Origin: Salicibibacter cibarius
Lineage (GTDB): Bacteria > Bacillota > Bacilli > Bacillales > Marinococcaceae
Assembly: GCF_016495725.1 (NCBI RefSeq)
Contig: NZ_CP054705.1
Coordinates: 4,216,001 to 4,280,000 of the forward strand
DNA length: 64,000 bases
Reading direction: 5' to 3'
Part shown: in pieces, positions 38,347-48,428 of the stretch
How the letters are laid out: every line of letters begins with the position of its first letter
How positions within the stretch are numbered: position 1 is the stretch's first letter
Program-made: the position numbers and the translations under genes
Notes under the pieces: generated by a model
What the model was told of the DNA's origin: nothing
Database searches by the model: none
What the model saw: the letters and a program-made list of their open reading frames with translations, nothing else

Positions 38347-39282
38347 TTAAAATTCATCTCGATCATAATCTTCGATCACACCCATCAATTTGTCCGAAAA
38401 TTCCTGTGCTGCATTGATGCCCATGCGCTTCAAGCGAAAGTTCATGGCAGCGACCTCCACAATAACAGCCAAGTTACGCCCCGGGCGCACCGGAATCGTA
38501 TATTTGGGGATATCCGTTTCAATGATTCTCATCGTATCTTCGTCAATGCCTAACCGATCGTAAGCCTTATCTTCATCCCAAAGCTCAAGGTGCACGTTAA
38601 GGGTGATCCGTTTAAAAGGCCTTACCGCCCCGGCACCGAATAACGTCATCACATCAATGATGCCAAGCCCTCGAATTTCAAGCAGGTGCTTAATCAGTTC
38701 AGGAGGGCGCCCCATCAATGTATTCCCGTGCTGCTGACTGATTTCCACCGAATCATCGGCAACAAGCCGGTGCCCCCTCCGCACTAAGTCCAGTGCCGTT
38801 TCACTTTTTCCAACCCCACTGGCCCCGGTAAGCAAGACACCGATCCCGTATATGTCTACAAGGACGCCATGCACCGCCGTCGTTTCCGCGAGCTGCGCTT
38901 CAAGAAATTCGGTCAGTTGGCTACTGATTCGTGTCGTCGTATCATTGGCACGCATGATCGGAACGCCGGATTTTTCGGAGATACTCAGCAATTCCGCCGA
39001 TGCTTCCAGCCCTCTGGATATAATGACGCCGGGTGTATTGGCCGTACATAATTTATCCAAACGTTCCAATTTCACATCGGTATCCAACTGTTCAAGAAAC
39101 GTAAGCTCCGAGCGGCCCAACAACTGTAACCTTCTTCGCGGATAATAGGTGAAAAAACCTGCCATTTCCAAGCCGGGACGAGAAATGTCACTCGTAGTAA
39201 TCAGCCGGTAAATCCCCTCTTCACCGCTTAATAATTCCAGTGAGAAACGATCAATCAAATCTCTTGCCGTGACCTTAGTCAT
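38347..39282 (-). CDS. hprK: HPr kinase/phosphorylase
   Basis: A bifunctional enzyme of 311 residues that phosphorylates Ser46 of HPr and Crh at high fructose-bisphosphate and removes it with phosphate. The N-terminal domain (1-125) is MurF-like. Walker A is [20 protein letters not shown] (about 153-160), followed by [11 protein letters not shown]. The family signature [20 protein letters not shown] and the C-terminal helix [17 protein letters not shown] are present. RBS GGAGG. It is the first gene of hprK-lgt-yvoD-ppaX-yvoF. Confidence 0.98.
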   Translation of the reverse strand: MTKVTARDLIDRFSLELLSGEEGIYRLITTSDISRPGLEMAGFFTYYPRRRLQLLGRSELTFLEQLDTDVKLERLDKLCTANTPGVIISRGLEASAELLSISEKSGVPIMRANDTTTRISSQLTEFLEAQLAETTAVHGVLVDIYGIGVLLTGASGVGKSETALDLVRRGHRLVADDSVEISQQHGNTLMGRPPELIKHLLEIRGLGIIDVMTLFGAGAVRPFKRITLNVHLELWDEDKAYDRLGIDEDTMRIIETDIPKYTIPVRPGRNLAVIVEVAAMNFRLKRMGINAAQEFSDKLMGVIEDYDRDEF

Positions 39283-39319
39283 CTTGTTCCCTCCGAACTT
39301 GGATGTGGCATCCCGGCGG

Positions 39320-39602
39320 ATCAGATTTCAGAGGTCAGATGTTGGAATCCAGACTTCCAACATCTGATATCCGGAAAGGCTTCCGGCTTCCGATTTCTGA
39401 CTTCCGGAAAAATGGGCGACTAACACCCCGATTGGTTCAACTAACCATCAGTGGTCAACACTAAAATCTATAGTCATCGCTACGGAAAAACACTACGCTA
39501 GCGTGTTTCATTACCATCATTATCCACTGGTATCAACGATAGATTTTGGTGAAGTGCCACCGTCAGAAGAGAAGCCCCCCTCTGATGAAAGTTACACTTT
39601 AT
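39320..39602. repeat. Palindrome-rich dispersed repeat mosaic upstream of hprK
   Basis: It contains perfect twelve-base arms CAGATGTTGGAA and TTCCAACATCTG (39337-39367) and TCTGACTTCCGG, then GACTAACACC. A larger inverted pair CACTAAAATCTAT / ATAGATTTTGGTG surrounds the motif ACTACGCTAGC. It ends with TCTGATGAAAGTTACAC (39581). Several blocks recur upstream of secA (59350-59540), and one recurs at 48241. Confidence 0.75.
39478..39502. repeat. 25-bp dispersed motif, copy 1
   Basis: Begins CGCTACGGAAAA and ends CACTACGCTAGC. The copy at 48241-48265 differs at one of 25 positions. Confidence 0.8.
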
Positions 39603-39702
39603 AAGTAGTGAAAGCGACATGTATAATGATCACACGTTATTTATTGTAGCATGTTTTCCATCGATAATGGTATGGTCGAGGTCTACGAGATGAATAAAGA
39701 TC

Positions 39703-39880
39703 CCACAACCGTTTCATGGCAACCATTATCGACCGATCTTTGATCATTTCGGAACTCATGAACGCCTCATGGTGACCCTAGCGGACCGGATAATACTCGT
39801 TTCGGTAGCCATAAACGCTTCATAGCTACCGTATATTCCGTATAATACGCGCTCCGGGCGTCATGAACTGCGTCCATATT
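39703..39880. repeat. Tandem hairpin array F (52-54 bp period)
   Basis: CATGG, CATGG and CATAG start at 39715, 39768 and 39821, with a fourth degenerate unit near 39875, spaced about 53 bp. One unit forms CGGTAGC/GCTACCG arms at 39803-39831, where related units elsewhere have CGGTCGC/GCGACCG. The remainder of the 726-bp gap 39283-40008 holds the hprK mosaic, a dispersed repeat and a terminator, but no gene. Confidence 0.75.
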
Positions 39881-39977
39881 AGAAAACTTAGCTTTCGCCA
39901 AGCTGTATGGCCAAAAGCCTTAGTTGCACTTACGTAGGTAAGAAAGTTGATTTATACTTTCTTACCTACTAAAAAAA
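39879..39977. repeat. Terminator-abutting dispersed repeat, copy 2
   Basis: Second copy of the 24358 element. A perfect 14-base inverted repeat (39934-39947 with 39956-39969, GTAGGTAAGAAAGT) ends in an A-run shared with the yvlD terminator. Confidence 0.82.
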
Positions 39978-40003
39978 GAGCACCCCTCGCTTAGCAGGTG
40001 CCC
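39971..40003 (-). terminator. Terminator of the yvlBCD operon
   Basis: GGGCACC and GGGTGCTC arms on the minus strand followed by T7, six bases after the yvlD stop. Confidence 0.8.
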
Positions 40004-40008
40004 TTCGA

Positions 40009-40359
40009 TTAAGCTCTCGCCGGTTTTAAAACGACATTAATCATCGCGTTTAGAATAGCCATTACGACCGCTGCCAATATAGCTGTTCCGAATCCATCAA
40101 TGACAAACGCGCCGCCCATAATCCACGCGATTAACATAAGCATGGCAGCATTGATGATAAAGAGAAAAATACCTAATGTCAGCACCGTAACAGGCAGGGT
40201 CAAAACAACGAGTATCGGACGAACAATCGAATTGACAATCGCGAGCAGGACAGCGGCAATCAAAGCTGCCCAAACGTTTTCCAATTCAAAACCGGTGAAG
40301 ATTAATCCCGTGACCATTAAAACAACAGCATTGATGATAATGTTAAAGAGGCAACCCAT
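40009..40359 (-). CDS. yvlD: YvlD-family (phage holin superfamily IV) membrane protein
   Basis: 116 residues with four transmembrane segments: IIINAVVLMVTGLIF, ALIAAVLLAIVNSIVRPIL, VLTLGIFLFIINAAMLMLIA and FGTAILAAVVMAILNAMIN. The NSIVRPILVVLTLPVTVLTL motif is typical of the family. It is not a true phage holin in this context. It is the last gene of yvlB-yvlC-yvlD, a membrane-stress type cluster; its start shares one base with yvlC. Confidence 0.9.
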   Translation of the reverse strand: MGCLFNIIINAVVLMVTGLIFTGFELENVWAALIAAVLLAIVNSIVRPILVVLTLPVTVLTLGIFLFIINAAMLMLIAWIMGGAFVIDGFGTAILAAVVMAILNAMINVVLKPARA

Positions 40360-40556
40360 TATGAGCGAAAGTCTCCTTCACTTGGCACCAACACGGTGAG
40401 CAACAAATAAACAAGCAGCGTGATCCCAAGGCTGATAAAAAGGCTGATCACAGCCACTATCCTAATAATGACCGGATCAATATTAAAATATTGGCCAATG
40501 CCTCCACAAACGCCGGTAATGATGCGGCTATTGGCGGATCGTACAAAACGTTTCAT
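40359..40556 (-). CDS. yvlC: PspC-domain membrane protein (YvlC-like)
   Basis: 65 residues, a PspC domain: the N-terminal RFVRSANSRIITGVCGGIG and QYFNIDPVIIRI are followed by one transmembrane helix (VAVISLFISLGITLLVYLLL). PspC proteins work in phage-shock/envelope-stress responses, which fits the neighbouring YvlB and YvlD. Confidence 0.92.
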   Translation of the reverse strand: MKRFVRSANSRIITGVCGGIGQYFNIDPVIIRIVAVISLFISLGITLLVYLLLTVLVPSEGDFRS

Positions 40557-40587
40557 TCATCTTCCACCTCCCTGGCTTGTGATGCAT

Positions 40588-41772
40588 TTAACGATTATCG
40601 GTTTTCACCGATACGGACCCTGTTTTCGTGCCGGCGTCCACCCGTAATACGGTTGATTTATCCGGGTTGGAAACGAACGTTAATGTTTTTTGGATAAAAT
40701 CCCGTTTTTCATCAAGCACTTCGACATTTGGAAGTTTCCAATGGTAGTTCCCGACATTTGTTTTCAATTTTCCTTCCGTGCGAATGTCTTCCGGAACAGC
40801 GAGGAAAACAGAGCCGGTCGTTGCCGTTAACGAAACATGGCCGCCTTCTTTGCCGTTAAAGTGGCAATTAACGGAACCATTCACGGATTCGGCATCAATA
40901 TCTTCAATGTTTCCATTAATATCAATGCTTCCATGTACGGTGCGCAAATCGGCACGCTCGCTTGTTGCCCCGTCAAGGTCAATGGAACCATTGACCGTTT
41001 CCACTTCAAGCACATCGGCACGAACGTCTTCCATGTTAATGGTTCCGTTTACGACTTTCGCCGACAAAGCTATACTGTTTAGCCCATTCATGTTCAAATG
41101 GCCGTTAAACGTATACAACGATAGTTTTTCAAAGCGTTCACGCGGCACATATACCGTGGCCTGCAATTTGATTTTTTTCGATTTTGTATAAAAGTGGAGC
41201 ACTTCCTCAACGGTCTCAAACACCGTGTCTTCAAGAAAAATACGTCGGGCATCCTCTTCGCTTTCCGCCTTGTAGACTTTGGCGCTACACTCGATTTTTC
41301 CATCTGCTCCATCCCATGGTTGAATATCAACCGATCCATTTTCCAGCGACAATTCAAAAACTCGCTCCTGCATGTTCGTGTGTTGAAAAATATGATTGAT
41401 TTCCTGCGCAGAGCCAAAATTGAAGTCGAGGTCGAGCTCTTTGATTTTATGAACCGCCGAATCCACAAATTCCGTAAACCAGCGCGCACCTTCAGAAAAA
41501 GGGGACCCTTTTGCATCCCGTTCTTCACGGTAGTTTTTCCATGATTCATCGTGATGGCGATTACTTTTATCCCAATCAATCCTCGTGCTTAAATCCGTAC
41601 TGCCGGACGTTTCGGTTTTATCTTCTTCTTTGCTTTTGCGCGTTGTTGCCGAACTTGTCGTCGTCTCTTTTTCTTTCCCCGATGACAATGCCTTAATCAA
41701 CTTACTTCCATCTTCCGGACTGATTTTGCCATCTTCCACCATCTGCAGAATCATTTTACGTTCTTCTTGCAT
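40588..41772 (-). CDS. yvlB: YvlB-like protein with DUF4097 beta-strand repeat domain
   Basis: 394 residues. The N-terminus EERKMILQMVEDGKISPEDG is a short SHOCT-like helical region, followed by a charged linker (residues 30-100). The C-terminal half has repeated beta-helix-like blocks: LNSIALSAKVVNGTINMEDV, LEVETVNGSIDLDGATSERA, LRTVHGSIDINGNIEDIDAE and VNGSVNCHFNG. This is the DUF4097 adhesin-like fold, without a signal peptide. It heads yvlBCD. Role in envelope stress is inferred from PspC next door. Confidence 0.88.
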   Translation of the reverse strand: MQEERKMILQMVEDGKISPEDGSKLIKALSSGKEKETTTSSATTRKSKEEDKTETSGSTDLSTRIDWDKSNRHHDESWKNYREERDAKGSPFSEGARWFTEFVDSAVHKIKELDLDFNFGSAQEINHIFQHTNMQERVFELSLENGSVDIQPWDGADGKIECSAKVYKAESEEDARRIFLEDTVFETVEEVLHFYTKSKKIKLQATVYVPRERFEKLSLYTFNGHLNMNGLNSIALSAKVVNGTINMEDVRADVLEVETVNGSIDLDGATSERADLRTVHGSIDINGNIEDIDAESVNGSVNCHFNGKEGGHVSLTATTGSVFLAVPEDIRTEGKLKTNVGNYHWKLPNVEVLDEKRDFIQKTLTFVSNPDKSTVLRVDAGTKTGSVSVKTDNR

Positions 41773-41802
41773 GATTTTTTCCTCGCTTTCATTTTAAAGG
41801 TT

Positions 41803-41918
41803 GTTCAAAAAGGCCGGGAAAAAAGCAATCGAATTCTCACGTGCCAAACAACGTACGCTCCGATGCTCGAAGCTACGCTTCCAGGACCTTCTCGGCTTTT
41901 TTGTCCTCCTTTTTGAAC
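41803..41918. mobile_element. 116-bp MITE-like element with perfect 11-bp terminal inverted repeats
   Basis: GTTCAAAAAGG at 41803-41813 and CCTTTTTGAAC at 41908-41918. It has no coding capacity and lies between uvrA and yvlB. No target duplication is obvious. The ends could also be read as an oversized hairpin. Confidence 0.65.
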
Positions 41919-41965
41919 ACGCATGTCGCATGCGACCATGAACTGTCCAGCGTCGGTTGAAAAAA

Positions 41966-44836
41966 TCACTTGACGACGGCTTCATTCTTTTCCAACGCTT
42001 CCATTCGTTCGTTTTCCCGCTCTAAAATCGGCTTTAAAAAACGTGCTGTATAGGAGTGTTCAACGTTAGCGACTGCCTCGGGGGTGCCTGTTGCGACGAT
42101 CTCACCGCCACCATCACCACCTTCTGGCCCGAGATCAATAATATGGTCCACTGTTTTAATGACGTCCAGGTTGTGTTCGATAACGATAACTGTATCTCCA
42201 TTATTAACGAGGCGCTGCAACACTTGCAATAGCCGGCGGATATCATCCATATGAAGGCCGGTCGTCGGTTCATCCAAAATGTAAAGGGAGCGGCCGGTCG
42301 TGCGCCGATGCAGTTGGGAGGCCAATTTTACCCGCTGGGCTTCCCCACCGGAAAGCGTTGTTGCCTGTTGCCCAAGTTTAATATACCCGAGACCTACATC
42401 TTTCAACGTTTGCAGTTTCCGGTTGATTCTGGGGATGTTCTCAAAGAATTCCACCCCTTCGTCAACAGTCATTTCCAGTACTTCCGCAATATCTTTTCCT
42501 TTATAGCGGATATCCAACGTCTCCCGGTTGTAACGTTTGCCGCCGCACTCTTCACATTCCACGTATACATCAGGCAAAAAGTGCATCTCTATCTTTATAA
42601 TGCCATCTCCCCGGCATGTTTCGCAACGCCCACCCTTTACGTTAAAGCTGAAACGTCCTTTTTTATAGCCGCGCACTTTTGCTTCGTTGGTCATGGCAAA
42701 TACTTCACGGATATAATCAAATACACCGGTGTACGTCGCCGGATTGGAGCGTGGTGTACGTCCGATCGGTGACTGATCAATGTTCACGACGAAATCGAGT
42801 TCCTCCATGCCCTTGATTTCTTTGTGCTTCGCGGGCTTTTCTTTTGCCCGGTGCAATTTCTTGGAGAGGGATTTTCGCAGTATCTCATTAATGAGTGTGC
42901 TTTTACCGGAACCGGAAACGCCGGTAACGGCATTAAAAACACCGAGGGGAAGATCAACATCGATATTTTTCAAATTATTCCCGTCCGCACCTTTGACCGT
43001 AAGTTTGCGCTTTGTCGTTGGTCGGCGACTTGTCGGTAATGGTATAAATTTTTTCCCGGATAAGTAGTTGCCTGTTAAGGATTCGGGATGTTCACGAATG
43101 GTTTGCGGCGATCCTTCTGCAGTAATATATCCTCCTTGCAAACCTGCGCCGGGGCCGATGTCCACAATATGATCCGCCGCGAGCATCGTATCTTCATCAT
43201 GTTCAACGACGATAACCGTGTTTCCTAGGTCACGCATGTTTTCAAGCGTGTGGATTAAGCGCATATTATCACGCTGATGCAAACCGATGGAAGGTTCATC
43301 AAGGATATAAAGAACCCCCATTAACGCGGAACCGATTTGGGTAGCCAGCCGGATTCGTTGGGCTTCCCCGCCGGACAAGGTCCCGGCCATTCGGCTCATA
43401 TTCAAATAATCGATGCCCACGTTGCTCAAAAATCCTAGTCGGTTGTTAATTTCCTGGATGATAAGGCGGGCAATCTGCATCTCTTTTTCCGATAAATCTA
43501 GCGTTCCCATGTAGGCTTTAGCCCTGTCGATGGACAGGTCTGTCACTTCACCGATGTGCTTCCCATTGAGCAAAACGGCAAGCGCTTCATCTTTTAGGCG
43601 ATGACCCCCGCAAGCTTGACAAGCCTTCCGGACCATAAACTGCTCCATCTGTTCACGCGTATAATCCGATGAGGTAGAGTAGTATCGTCTGGATACGTTT
43701 TTCAACACGCCTTCAAAATAGATTTTGCGTTCCCTTACATTGCCGAACTCATTCTCATGCCGAAAATGAATCTGCTCTTTTCGGTTGCCATGCAGTATAA
43801 TTTTTTGATCCTGTCTGGACAGTTGCTCAAACGGCACATCCATATCGATCCCAAAATGTTCACAAGCGGCAGCGAGCAGTTGCGGGTAATAATCGGAACT
43901 TGTCGGCATCCATGGAAGGATGGCATGCTGGCGCAAGGTAAGAGATGGGTTCGGGATAACCAACTCTTCATCGGTTTCCAGCTTGGAACCAATGCCGTCA
44001 CAGGTCGGACAAGCACCGGAAGGATTGTTAAAAGAAAACAACCTTGGCTCCAATTCATCAACGGAAAATCCGCAATACGGACAAGCGTGATGTTGGTTAA
44101 ACAATACTTCTCCCCCGTCGATGACATCAATAAGGACGCGCCCCCCCGATTCTTCCAACCCTGTTTCCAGTGACCCGGAGAGACGGGATTCCACTCCCTC
44201 TTTTATAATTACCCGATCAATGACGACTTCAATAGTATGTTTCTTATTTTTTTCCAAGGAAATGTCTTCGGACAAATCGCGGATCTCCCCGTTCACACGT
44301 ACGCGCACAAATCCTTTTTTCTTTAAATCCTCAAAGACTTTTACATGCGTGCCCTTTCGTTCGGCTTCCAAGGGAGCGAGAATTTGAATGCGCGTCCGTT
44401 CGGGATAACCCATCAATTGGTCAATCATTTGCTGGACGCTTTGCGACGTAATGGGAATGTTATGGTTCGGGCAATACGGAACACCGACACGCGCAAATAA
44501 TAACCGTAAATAATCATAGATTTCCGTGACCGTCCCCACTGTAGAGCGCGGGTTTTGGCTTGTCGTTTTTTGGTCAATGGATATGGCCGGGGATAGTCCT
44601 TCGATCGAATCTACATCCGGTTTATCCATCTGTCCCAAAAATTGCCGCGCATAGGAAGATAACGATTCCACGTATCGCCTTTGCCCTTCGGCATAAATCG
44701 TGTCAAACGCCAACGACGACTTACCCGAGCCCGATAGCCCGGTAAAAACGATCAACTTATCTCGGGGAATCGTAAGATCTACCCCTTTCAGGTTATGGGA
44801 ACGCGCTCCTTTTATGCTGATACTCTCATTGGCCAT
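41966..44836 (-). CDS. uvrA: Excinuclease ABC subunit A
   Basis: A damage-recognition ATPase of nucleotide excision repair, 956 residues. Two ABC modules: Walker [16 protein letters not shown] (near 35) and [14 protein letters not shown] (near 640), with signatures [20 protein letters not shown] and [16 protein letters not shown]. Zinc-finger motifs [19 protein letters not shown] and [11 protein letters not shown], later [14 protein letters not shown], are visible. Start ATG 44836 follows AGGAG; a GTG four codons earlier is in the ribosome site. It lies 69 bp after uvrB. Confidence 0.98.
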   Translation of the reverse strand: MANESISIKGARSHNLKGVDLTIPRDKLIVFTGLSGSGKSSLAFDTIYAEGQRRYVESLSSYARQFLGQMDKPDVDSIEGLSPAISIDQKTTSQNPRSTVGTVTEIYDYLRLLFARVGVPYCPNHNIPITSQSVQQMIDQLMGYPERTRIQILAPLEAERKGTHVKVFEDLKKKGFVRVRVNGEIRDLSEDISLEKNKKHTIEVVIDRVIIKEGVESRLSGSLETGLEESGGRVLIDVIDGGEVLFNQHHACPYCGFSVDELEPRLFSFNNPSGACPTCDGIGSKLETDEELVIPNPSLTLRQHAILPWMPTSSDYYPQLLAAACEHFGIDMDVPFEQLSRQDQKIILHGNRKEQIHFRHENEFGNVRERKIYFEGVLKNVSRRYYSTSSDYTREQMEQFMVRKACQACGGHRLKDEALAVLLNGKHIGEVTDLSIDRAKAYMGTLDLSEKEMQIARLIIQEINNRLGFLSNVGIDYLNMSRMAGTLSGGEAQRIRLATQIGSALMGVLYILDEPSIGLHQRDNMRLIHTLENMRDLGNTVIVVEHDEDTMLAADHIVDIGPGAGLQGGYITAEGSPQTIREHPESLTGNYLSGKKFIPLPTSRRPTTKRKLTVKGADGNNLKNIDVDLPLGVFNAVTGVSGSGKSTLINEILRKSLSKKLHRAKEKPAKHKEIKGMEELDFVVNIDQSPIGRTPRSNPATYTGVFDYIREVFAMTNEAKVRGYKKGRFSFNVKGGRCETCRGDGIIKIEMHFLPDVYVECEECGGKRYNRETLDIRYKGKDIAEVLEMTVDEGVEFFENIPRINRKLQTLKDVGLGYIKLGQQATTLSGGEAQRVKLASQLHRRTTGRSLYILDEPTTGLHMDDIRRLLQVLQRLVNNGDTVIVIEHNLDVIKTVDHIIDLGPEGGDGGGEIVATGTPEAVANVEHSYTARFLKPILERENERMEALEKNEAVVK

Positions 44837-44905
44837 GGTTCCGGTCACTCCTTGTACTAAATGTGAGAGGCGAGAGATGGGAAGCGAGAAAGACCTCTCG
44901 TACCT

Positions 44906-46888
44906 TTATGATGTTTTCTTTCCCTTTAATTCAATCATCGTATCGCGAAGTTCCGCGGCACGTTCAAAGTCAAGTTGCTTCGCGGCATCTTTCATTTCCT
45001 CCTCTATTTGGTCGATTAAACGATTCTTTTCGTCCTTCGTCATTTTCTTGTCTTTCGGCGTTGAGAAACTCACTTCATCTTCTGCGGCTACCGTAGCTTG
45101 TATCGCCTCTGGCACCGCTTTTTCAATGGTTTTCGGTGTAATGCCATGCTTTTCATTATACGCTTCTTGAATACCCCGTCGTCTTTTTGTCTCGTTTATC
45201 GCGACTTCCATCGATCGCGTTTCCTTATCGGCATACATGATCACTTGTCCATCCTCATGACGTGCCGCACGCCCCATCGTTTGGATCAAGGACCGTTCAG
45301 CGCGCAAAAACCCTTCTTTATCTGCGTCCAAAATCGCCACGAGCGAGACTTCCGGAATATCCAATCCTTCACGCAAAAGGTTGATACCGACAAGACAATC
45401 AAAATCACCGAGACGAAGTTGGCGAACAATTTCCAAGCGATCCAGCGTTTTTACATCCGAGTGTAAATATTTCACTTTAATGCCGACTTCTTTTAAATAG
45501 TCCGTCAGGTCTTCCGCCATTTTCTTCGTAAGCGTGGTCACTAACACACGTTCATTTTTTGTCTGCCGATCGTTAATCTCGCCGATTAAATCATCGATCT
45601 GCCCTTCGATCGGCCGCACGCTCACCTTCGGATCAAGCAACCCGGTCGGGCGAATGATCTGTTCGACCACCTCCGGTGCTTTCTCCTCTTCGTAGGGACC
45701 GGGAGTTGCGGAAACGTAGACTGCTTGCGACACGCGCTTTTCAAACTCCTCGAATTTTAACGGACGGTTGTCCATTGCCGAAGGCAACCGAAATCCGTGG
45801 TCGACCAATACTTGTTTTCGCGCCCGGTCACCATTATACATGCCTCTCACTTGCGGCAGCGTCGCGTGGGATTCGTCGATGATCATAAGAAAATCATCCG
45901 GAAAGAAATCCAGGAGCGTGTACGGCGCTTCGCCCGGTTCACGAAACGTTAAATGCCTGGAATAGTTTTCAATCCCGGAGCAAAAGCCCATTTCTTGCAT
46001 CATTTCAATATCGTAGCGGGTACGCTGTTCCAGGCGCTGCGCCTCCACAAGCTTATCCCGGCTTTTCAGTTCCTGAAGCCGTTCGGCCAACTCTTGCTCG
46101 ATATTGACGATCGCTTTTTTCATTTTTTGTTCGCGCGTAACGAAGTGGGAAGCCGGAAAAATCGCAACATGGTTGCGTTCGCCAAGCACTTCTCCCGTTA
46201 GTGCATCCACTTCGGTCATCCGGTCAATCTCATCTCCAAAAAATTCCACACGAATGCAATGTTCATCCCGGGAAGCCGGGAAAATTTCCACAACATCCCC
46301 GCGAACGCGGAAAGTCCCTCTTGTAAAATTAATATCGTTACGATCATATTGCACATCGACGAGATTATTTAAAAGTTCATCTCTTCCTTTTTCCATCCCC
46401 TTACGAAGGGAAACGACCAAATCGCGGTATTCTTCCGGCGAACCCAGTCCATAGATACAAGAGACACTGGCGATAATGATGACGTCATTGCGTTCAAATA
46501 ACGCGCTCGTCGCAGAGTGCCGTAGTTTATCGATTTCATCGTTGATGCTGGCATCTTTTTCAATAAATGTATCCGACTGCGGGACGTAGGCTTCCGGTTG
46601 ATAGTAATCGTAATAACTGACGAAATACTCGACAGCATTATTGGGAAAAAATGATTTAAATTCGCTGTACAGCTGACCGGCGAGTGTTTTATTGTGTGCC
46701 ATGACAAGCGTCGGTTTGTTCACTTCCTGAATCACGTTTGACACCGTAAATGTTTTGCCCGTTCCCGTTGCTCCCAACAACACTTGGTGTTTCTTGTCTG
46801 CCTTAATTCCTTCTGCTATTTTTTCTATCGCTTTAGGTTGATCCCCTTCGGGTTGATAAACAGATTCAAGTGAAAACGTTTGTGGCAA
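44906..46888 (-). CDS. uvrB: Excinuclease ABC subunit B
   Basis: A helicase-like subunit of 660 residues that verifies damage and loads UvrC. Motifs are [20 protein letters not shown] (Walker A, about 40), the beta-hairpin region [40 protein letters not shown] (DExH) and helicase motif [21 protein letters not shown]. The UVR domain is at the end ([20 protein letters not shown]). It is the first gene of uvrBA. Confidence 0.98.
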   Translation of the reverse strand: MPQTFSLESVYQPEGDQPKAIEKIAEGIKADKKHQVLLGATGTGKTFTVSNVIQEVNKPTLVMAHNKTLAGQLYSEFKSFFPNNAVEYFVSYYDYYQPEAYVPQSDTFIEKDASINDEIDKLRHSATSALFERNDVIIIASVSCIYGLGSPEEYRDLVVSLRKGMEKGRDELLNNLVDVQYDRNDINFTRGTFRVRGDVVEIFPASRDEHCIRVEFFGDEIDRMTEVDALTGEVLGERNHVAIFPASHFVTREQKMKKAIVNIEQELAERLQELKSRDKLVEAQRLEQRTRYDIEMMQEMGFCSGIENYSRHLTFREPGEAPYTLLDFFPDDFLMIIDESHATLPQVRGMYNGDRARKQVLVDHGFRLPSAMDNRPLKFEEFEKRVSQAVYVSATPGPYEEEKAPEVVEQIIRPTGLLDPKVSVRPIEGQIDDLIGEINDRQTKNERVLVTTLTKKMAEDLTDYLKEVGIKVKYLHSDVKTLDRLEIVRQLRLGDFDCLVGINLLREGLDIPEVSLVAILDADKEGFLRAERSLIQTMGRAARHEDGQVIMYADKETRSMEVAINETKRRRGIQEAYNEKHGITPKTIEKAVPEAIQATVAAEDEVSFSTPKDKKMTKDEKNRLIDQIEEEMKDAAKQLDFERAAELRDTMIELKGKKTS

Positions 46889-46930
46889 CGTTCACCCTCC
46901 TTCGCTGGCGATACCATTCCTTTATAGCGT

Positions 46931-46967
46931 ATTATAACACAATTTGAAAATAAACGAACGTTTATTT
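46931..46967 (-). promoter_or_regulatory. uvrBA promoter with a 9+9-bp palindrome
   Basis: Minus strand -10 TATAAT (46936-46931). Upstream, over the -35 zone, lies a perfect palindrome AAATAAACG-AA-CGTTTATTT (46948-46967). It contains CGAACG but does not fit the B. subtilis LexA consensus CGAAC-N4-GTTCG well. Confidence 0.55.
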
Positions 46968-46980
46968 GCTCACAGATGGC

Positions 46981-47021
46981 AAAAAGCCTCCCGAATGCAT
47001 TTGAATGGCTCTTTCGGAAGG
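46981..47021 (-). terminator. Terminator of minJ
   Basis: Arms CCTCCCGAA and TTCGGAAGG (46987-46995, 47013-47021; one mismatch) with a T-run on the minus strand, eleven bases after the stop. Confidence 0.8.
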
Positions 47022-47031
47022 TTTTATTCCT

Positions 47032-48183
47032 TTATTCATCTTCCCATGATTCCTCGTTAGGATGCAAAAATAACAAGCCCAGCTCATGATGTTGATTGTC
47101 ATACAAAGCCGCTTTCTCTACGCGCCGCTCCCCATTGGCGTCGATCACTTCAATACGGCCATATGCCGGATTGATCTGTAATTGCTGATAAAAATTCCAT
47201 TCCGTATGGATGGGATTGCCATGCACCTTTGTCACAATTTCTCCGGGCAGAAGACCCATTTTCTCACCCGGGGATTCCGGTAATACACTGAGAATGACGA
47301 TGCCATCATTTTTCGGTACAAAATAATAATCTTTCCTCCGATCGCTAACGTACTCGTAGAACTGCAAAAGCATCCGACCGATAATCGCGATAAGCACGAC
47401 TGGCAACCACACCCATCCGGGGAGGTACATCACTAGAGCAGCGCCAACAAATAACAGCGCCCCAAATCCTATCATTCTCGTTCCGGCACTTTTTATTTTT
47501 ATTTTCATGCGCTGCCCGAGCGTCGTTAGACGAAATCCAACGAGAAAAGGCACCAGGAGCATTGATACATCATCCGTAACCGGGAGTAATGGCCACCAAT
47601 CTCCCGCTACGAACGTTTCACCGGGAATGAATATGCACACGGGGATGAGCCACATTCGATCAAGGCGTTGACCTCCGACCCATTTCCCCCTTTTGCTGCG
47701 TAAACGAAGGGGTGAAAACTGCTCGCGCTTTGACTGTAAGCGCATGAACACCCCTTCAATAAATAGCAATGACCCGATGATGATAAGGACGGGTAATGGG
47801 TCTACAGACGTTCCGCCGCCGAAAGGCAGAAAATAGGACAGAAGCAACGCTAACCCCAATGCATAGGCAGGAGAGGCAAATCCCGCGCCCCCGACAATAA
47901 TCAGCACAAGATAGGTTGCTGTCGTTGTCAATAGGAATTCCGGGGTAAGCACAATACCGGACGCCAATGCAACAACCGATAAAACAACTCCTGCCAATAC
48001 CCCCGGTAATAGACGGTGAAAAACGTCTTTCCCAACAGAGCCGGTGGACATATGAAACATCTTTCTTTCCCTTTTTAAACGGCGATAGCCAATGCCTATC
48101 ATTGCCAATAAACCGATATAGGTCAACGGGTGAATAAAGAAGCTTCCTATACCAATCACTAGATCTATAAACCAATGATCCAT
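47032..48183 (-). CDS. minJ: PDZ-domain multi-pass membrane protein, MinJ-like
   Basis: 383 residues. The N-terminal two thirds has about seven to eight hydrophobic helices (IGIGSFFIHPLTYIGLLAMI, FHRLLPGVLAGVVLSVVALA, GALLFVGAALVMYLPGWVWL). The C-terminal PDZ domain (residues about 290-375) has IVILSVLPESPGEKMGLLPG, EIVTKVHGNPIHTEWNFYQQ and a final RRVEKAALYDNQHHELG. In B. subtilis MinJ bridges DivIVA and MinD in septum placement and swarming. Assignment rests on topology and position beside ctpB. Start ATG 48183 follows AGAAGGAGA. Confidence 0.82.
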   Translation of the reverse strand: MDHWFIDLVIGIGSFFIHPLTYIGLLAMIGIGYRRLKRERKMFHMSTGSVGKDVFHRLLPGVLAGVVLSVVALASGIVLTPEFLLTTTATYLVLIIVGGAGFASPAYALGLALLLSYFLPFGGGTSVDPLPVLIIIGSLLFIEGVFMRLQSKREQFSPLRLRSKRGKWVGGQRLDRMWLIPVCIFIPGETFVAGDWWPLLPVTDDVSMLLVPFLVGFRLTTLGQRMKIKIKSAGTRMIGFGALLFVGAALVMYLPGWVWLPVVLIAIIGRMLLQFYEYVSDRRKDYYFVPKNDGIVILSVLPESPGEKMGLLPGEIVTKVHGNPIHTEWNFYQQLQINPAYGRIEVIDANGERRVEKAALYDNQHHELGLLFLHPNEESWEDE

Positions 48184-48240
48184 TATTTGATCTCCTTCTA
48201 AAAGCATCGTTTGTTTAGCTCTTCATTTGATTTAAGTAAC

Positions 48241-48265
48241 CGCTGCGGAAAAACACTACGCTAGC
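48241..48265. repeat. 25-bp dispersed motif, copy 2
   Basis: Begins CGCTGCGGAAAA and ends CACTACGCTAGC; one mismatch to 39478-39502. Lies between ctpB and minJ. Confidence 0.8.
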
Positions 48266-48354
48266 CAGTTGTCATGGCTACATTTATTCATATTCATATA
48301 TTTCAACCATTGATTAAAGTGTTGAACATCTATTTTACTACACAATACAAAATA

Positions 48355-48392
48355 AAAAAGAGAAATACACCCTAGTGCTACGGATGTATTTC
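48355..48392 (-). terminator. Terminator of ctpB
   Basis: GAAATACACCC and GGATGTATTTC arms (48362-48372, 48382-48392; one wobble) followed on the minus strand by TCTTTTTT. Confidence 0.82.
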
Positions 48393-48428
48393 GACACAAA
48401 GTCATGGAATTCCTGCTTTTTCCCGAAA

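Noticed and set aside
40009-40359. Phage holin from a prophage
   Set aside because: The family name includes holin, but the gene sits in the conserved yvlBCD cluster with a PspC protein and no phage genes.
46948-46967. Canonical LexA (DinR) box at uvrB
   Set aside because: The second half-site does not match GTTCG at the right distance; reported only as an unexplained palindrome.
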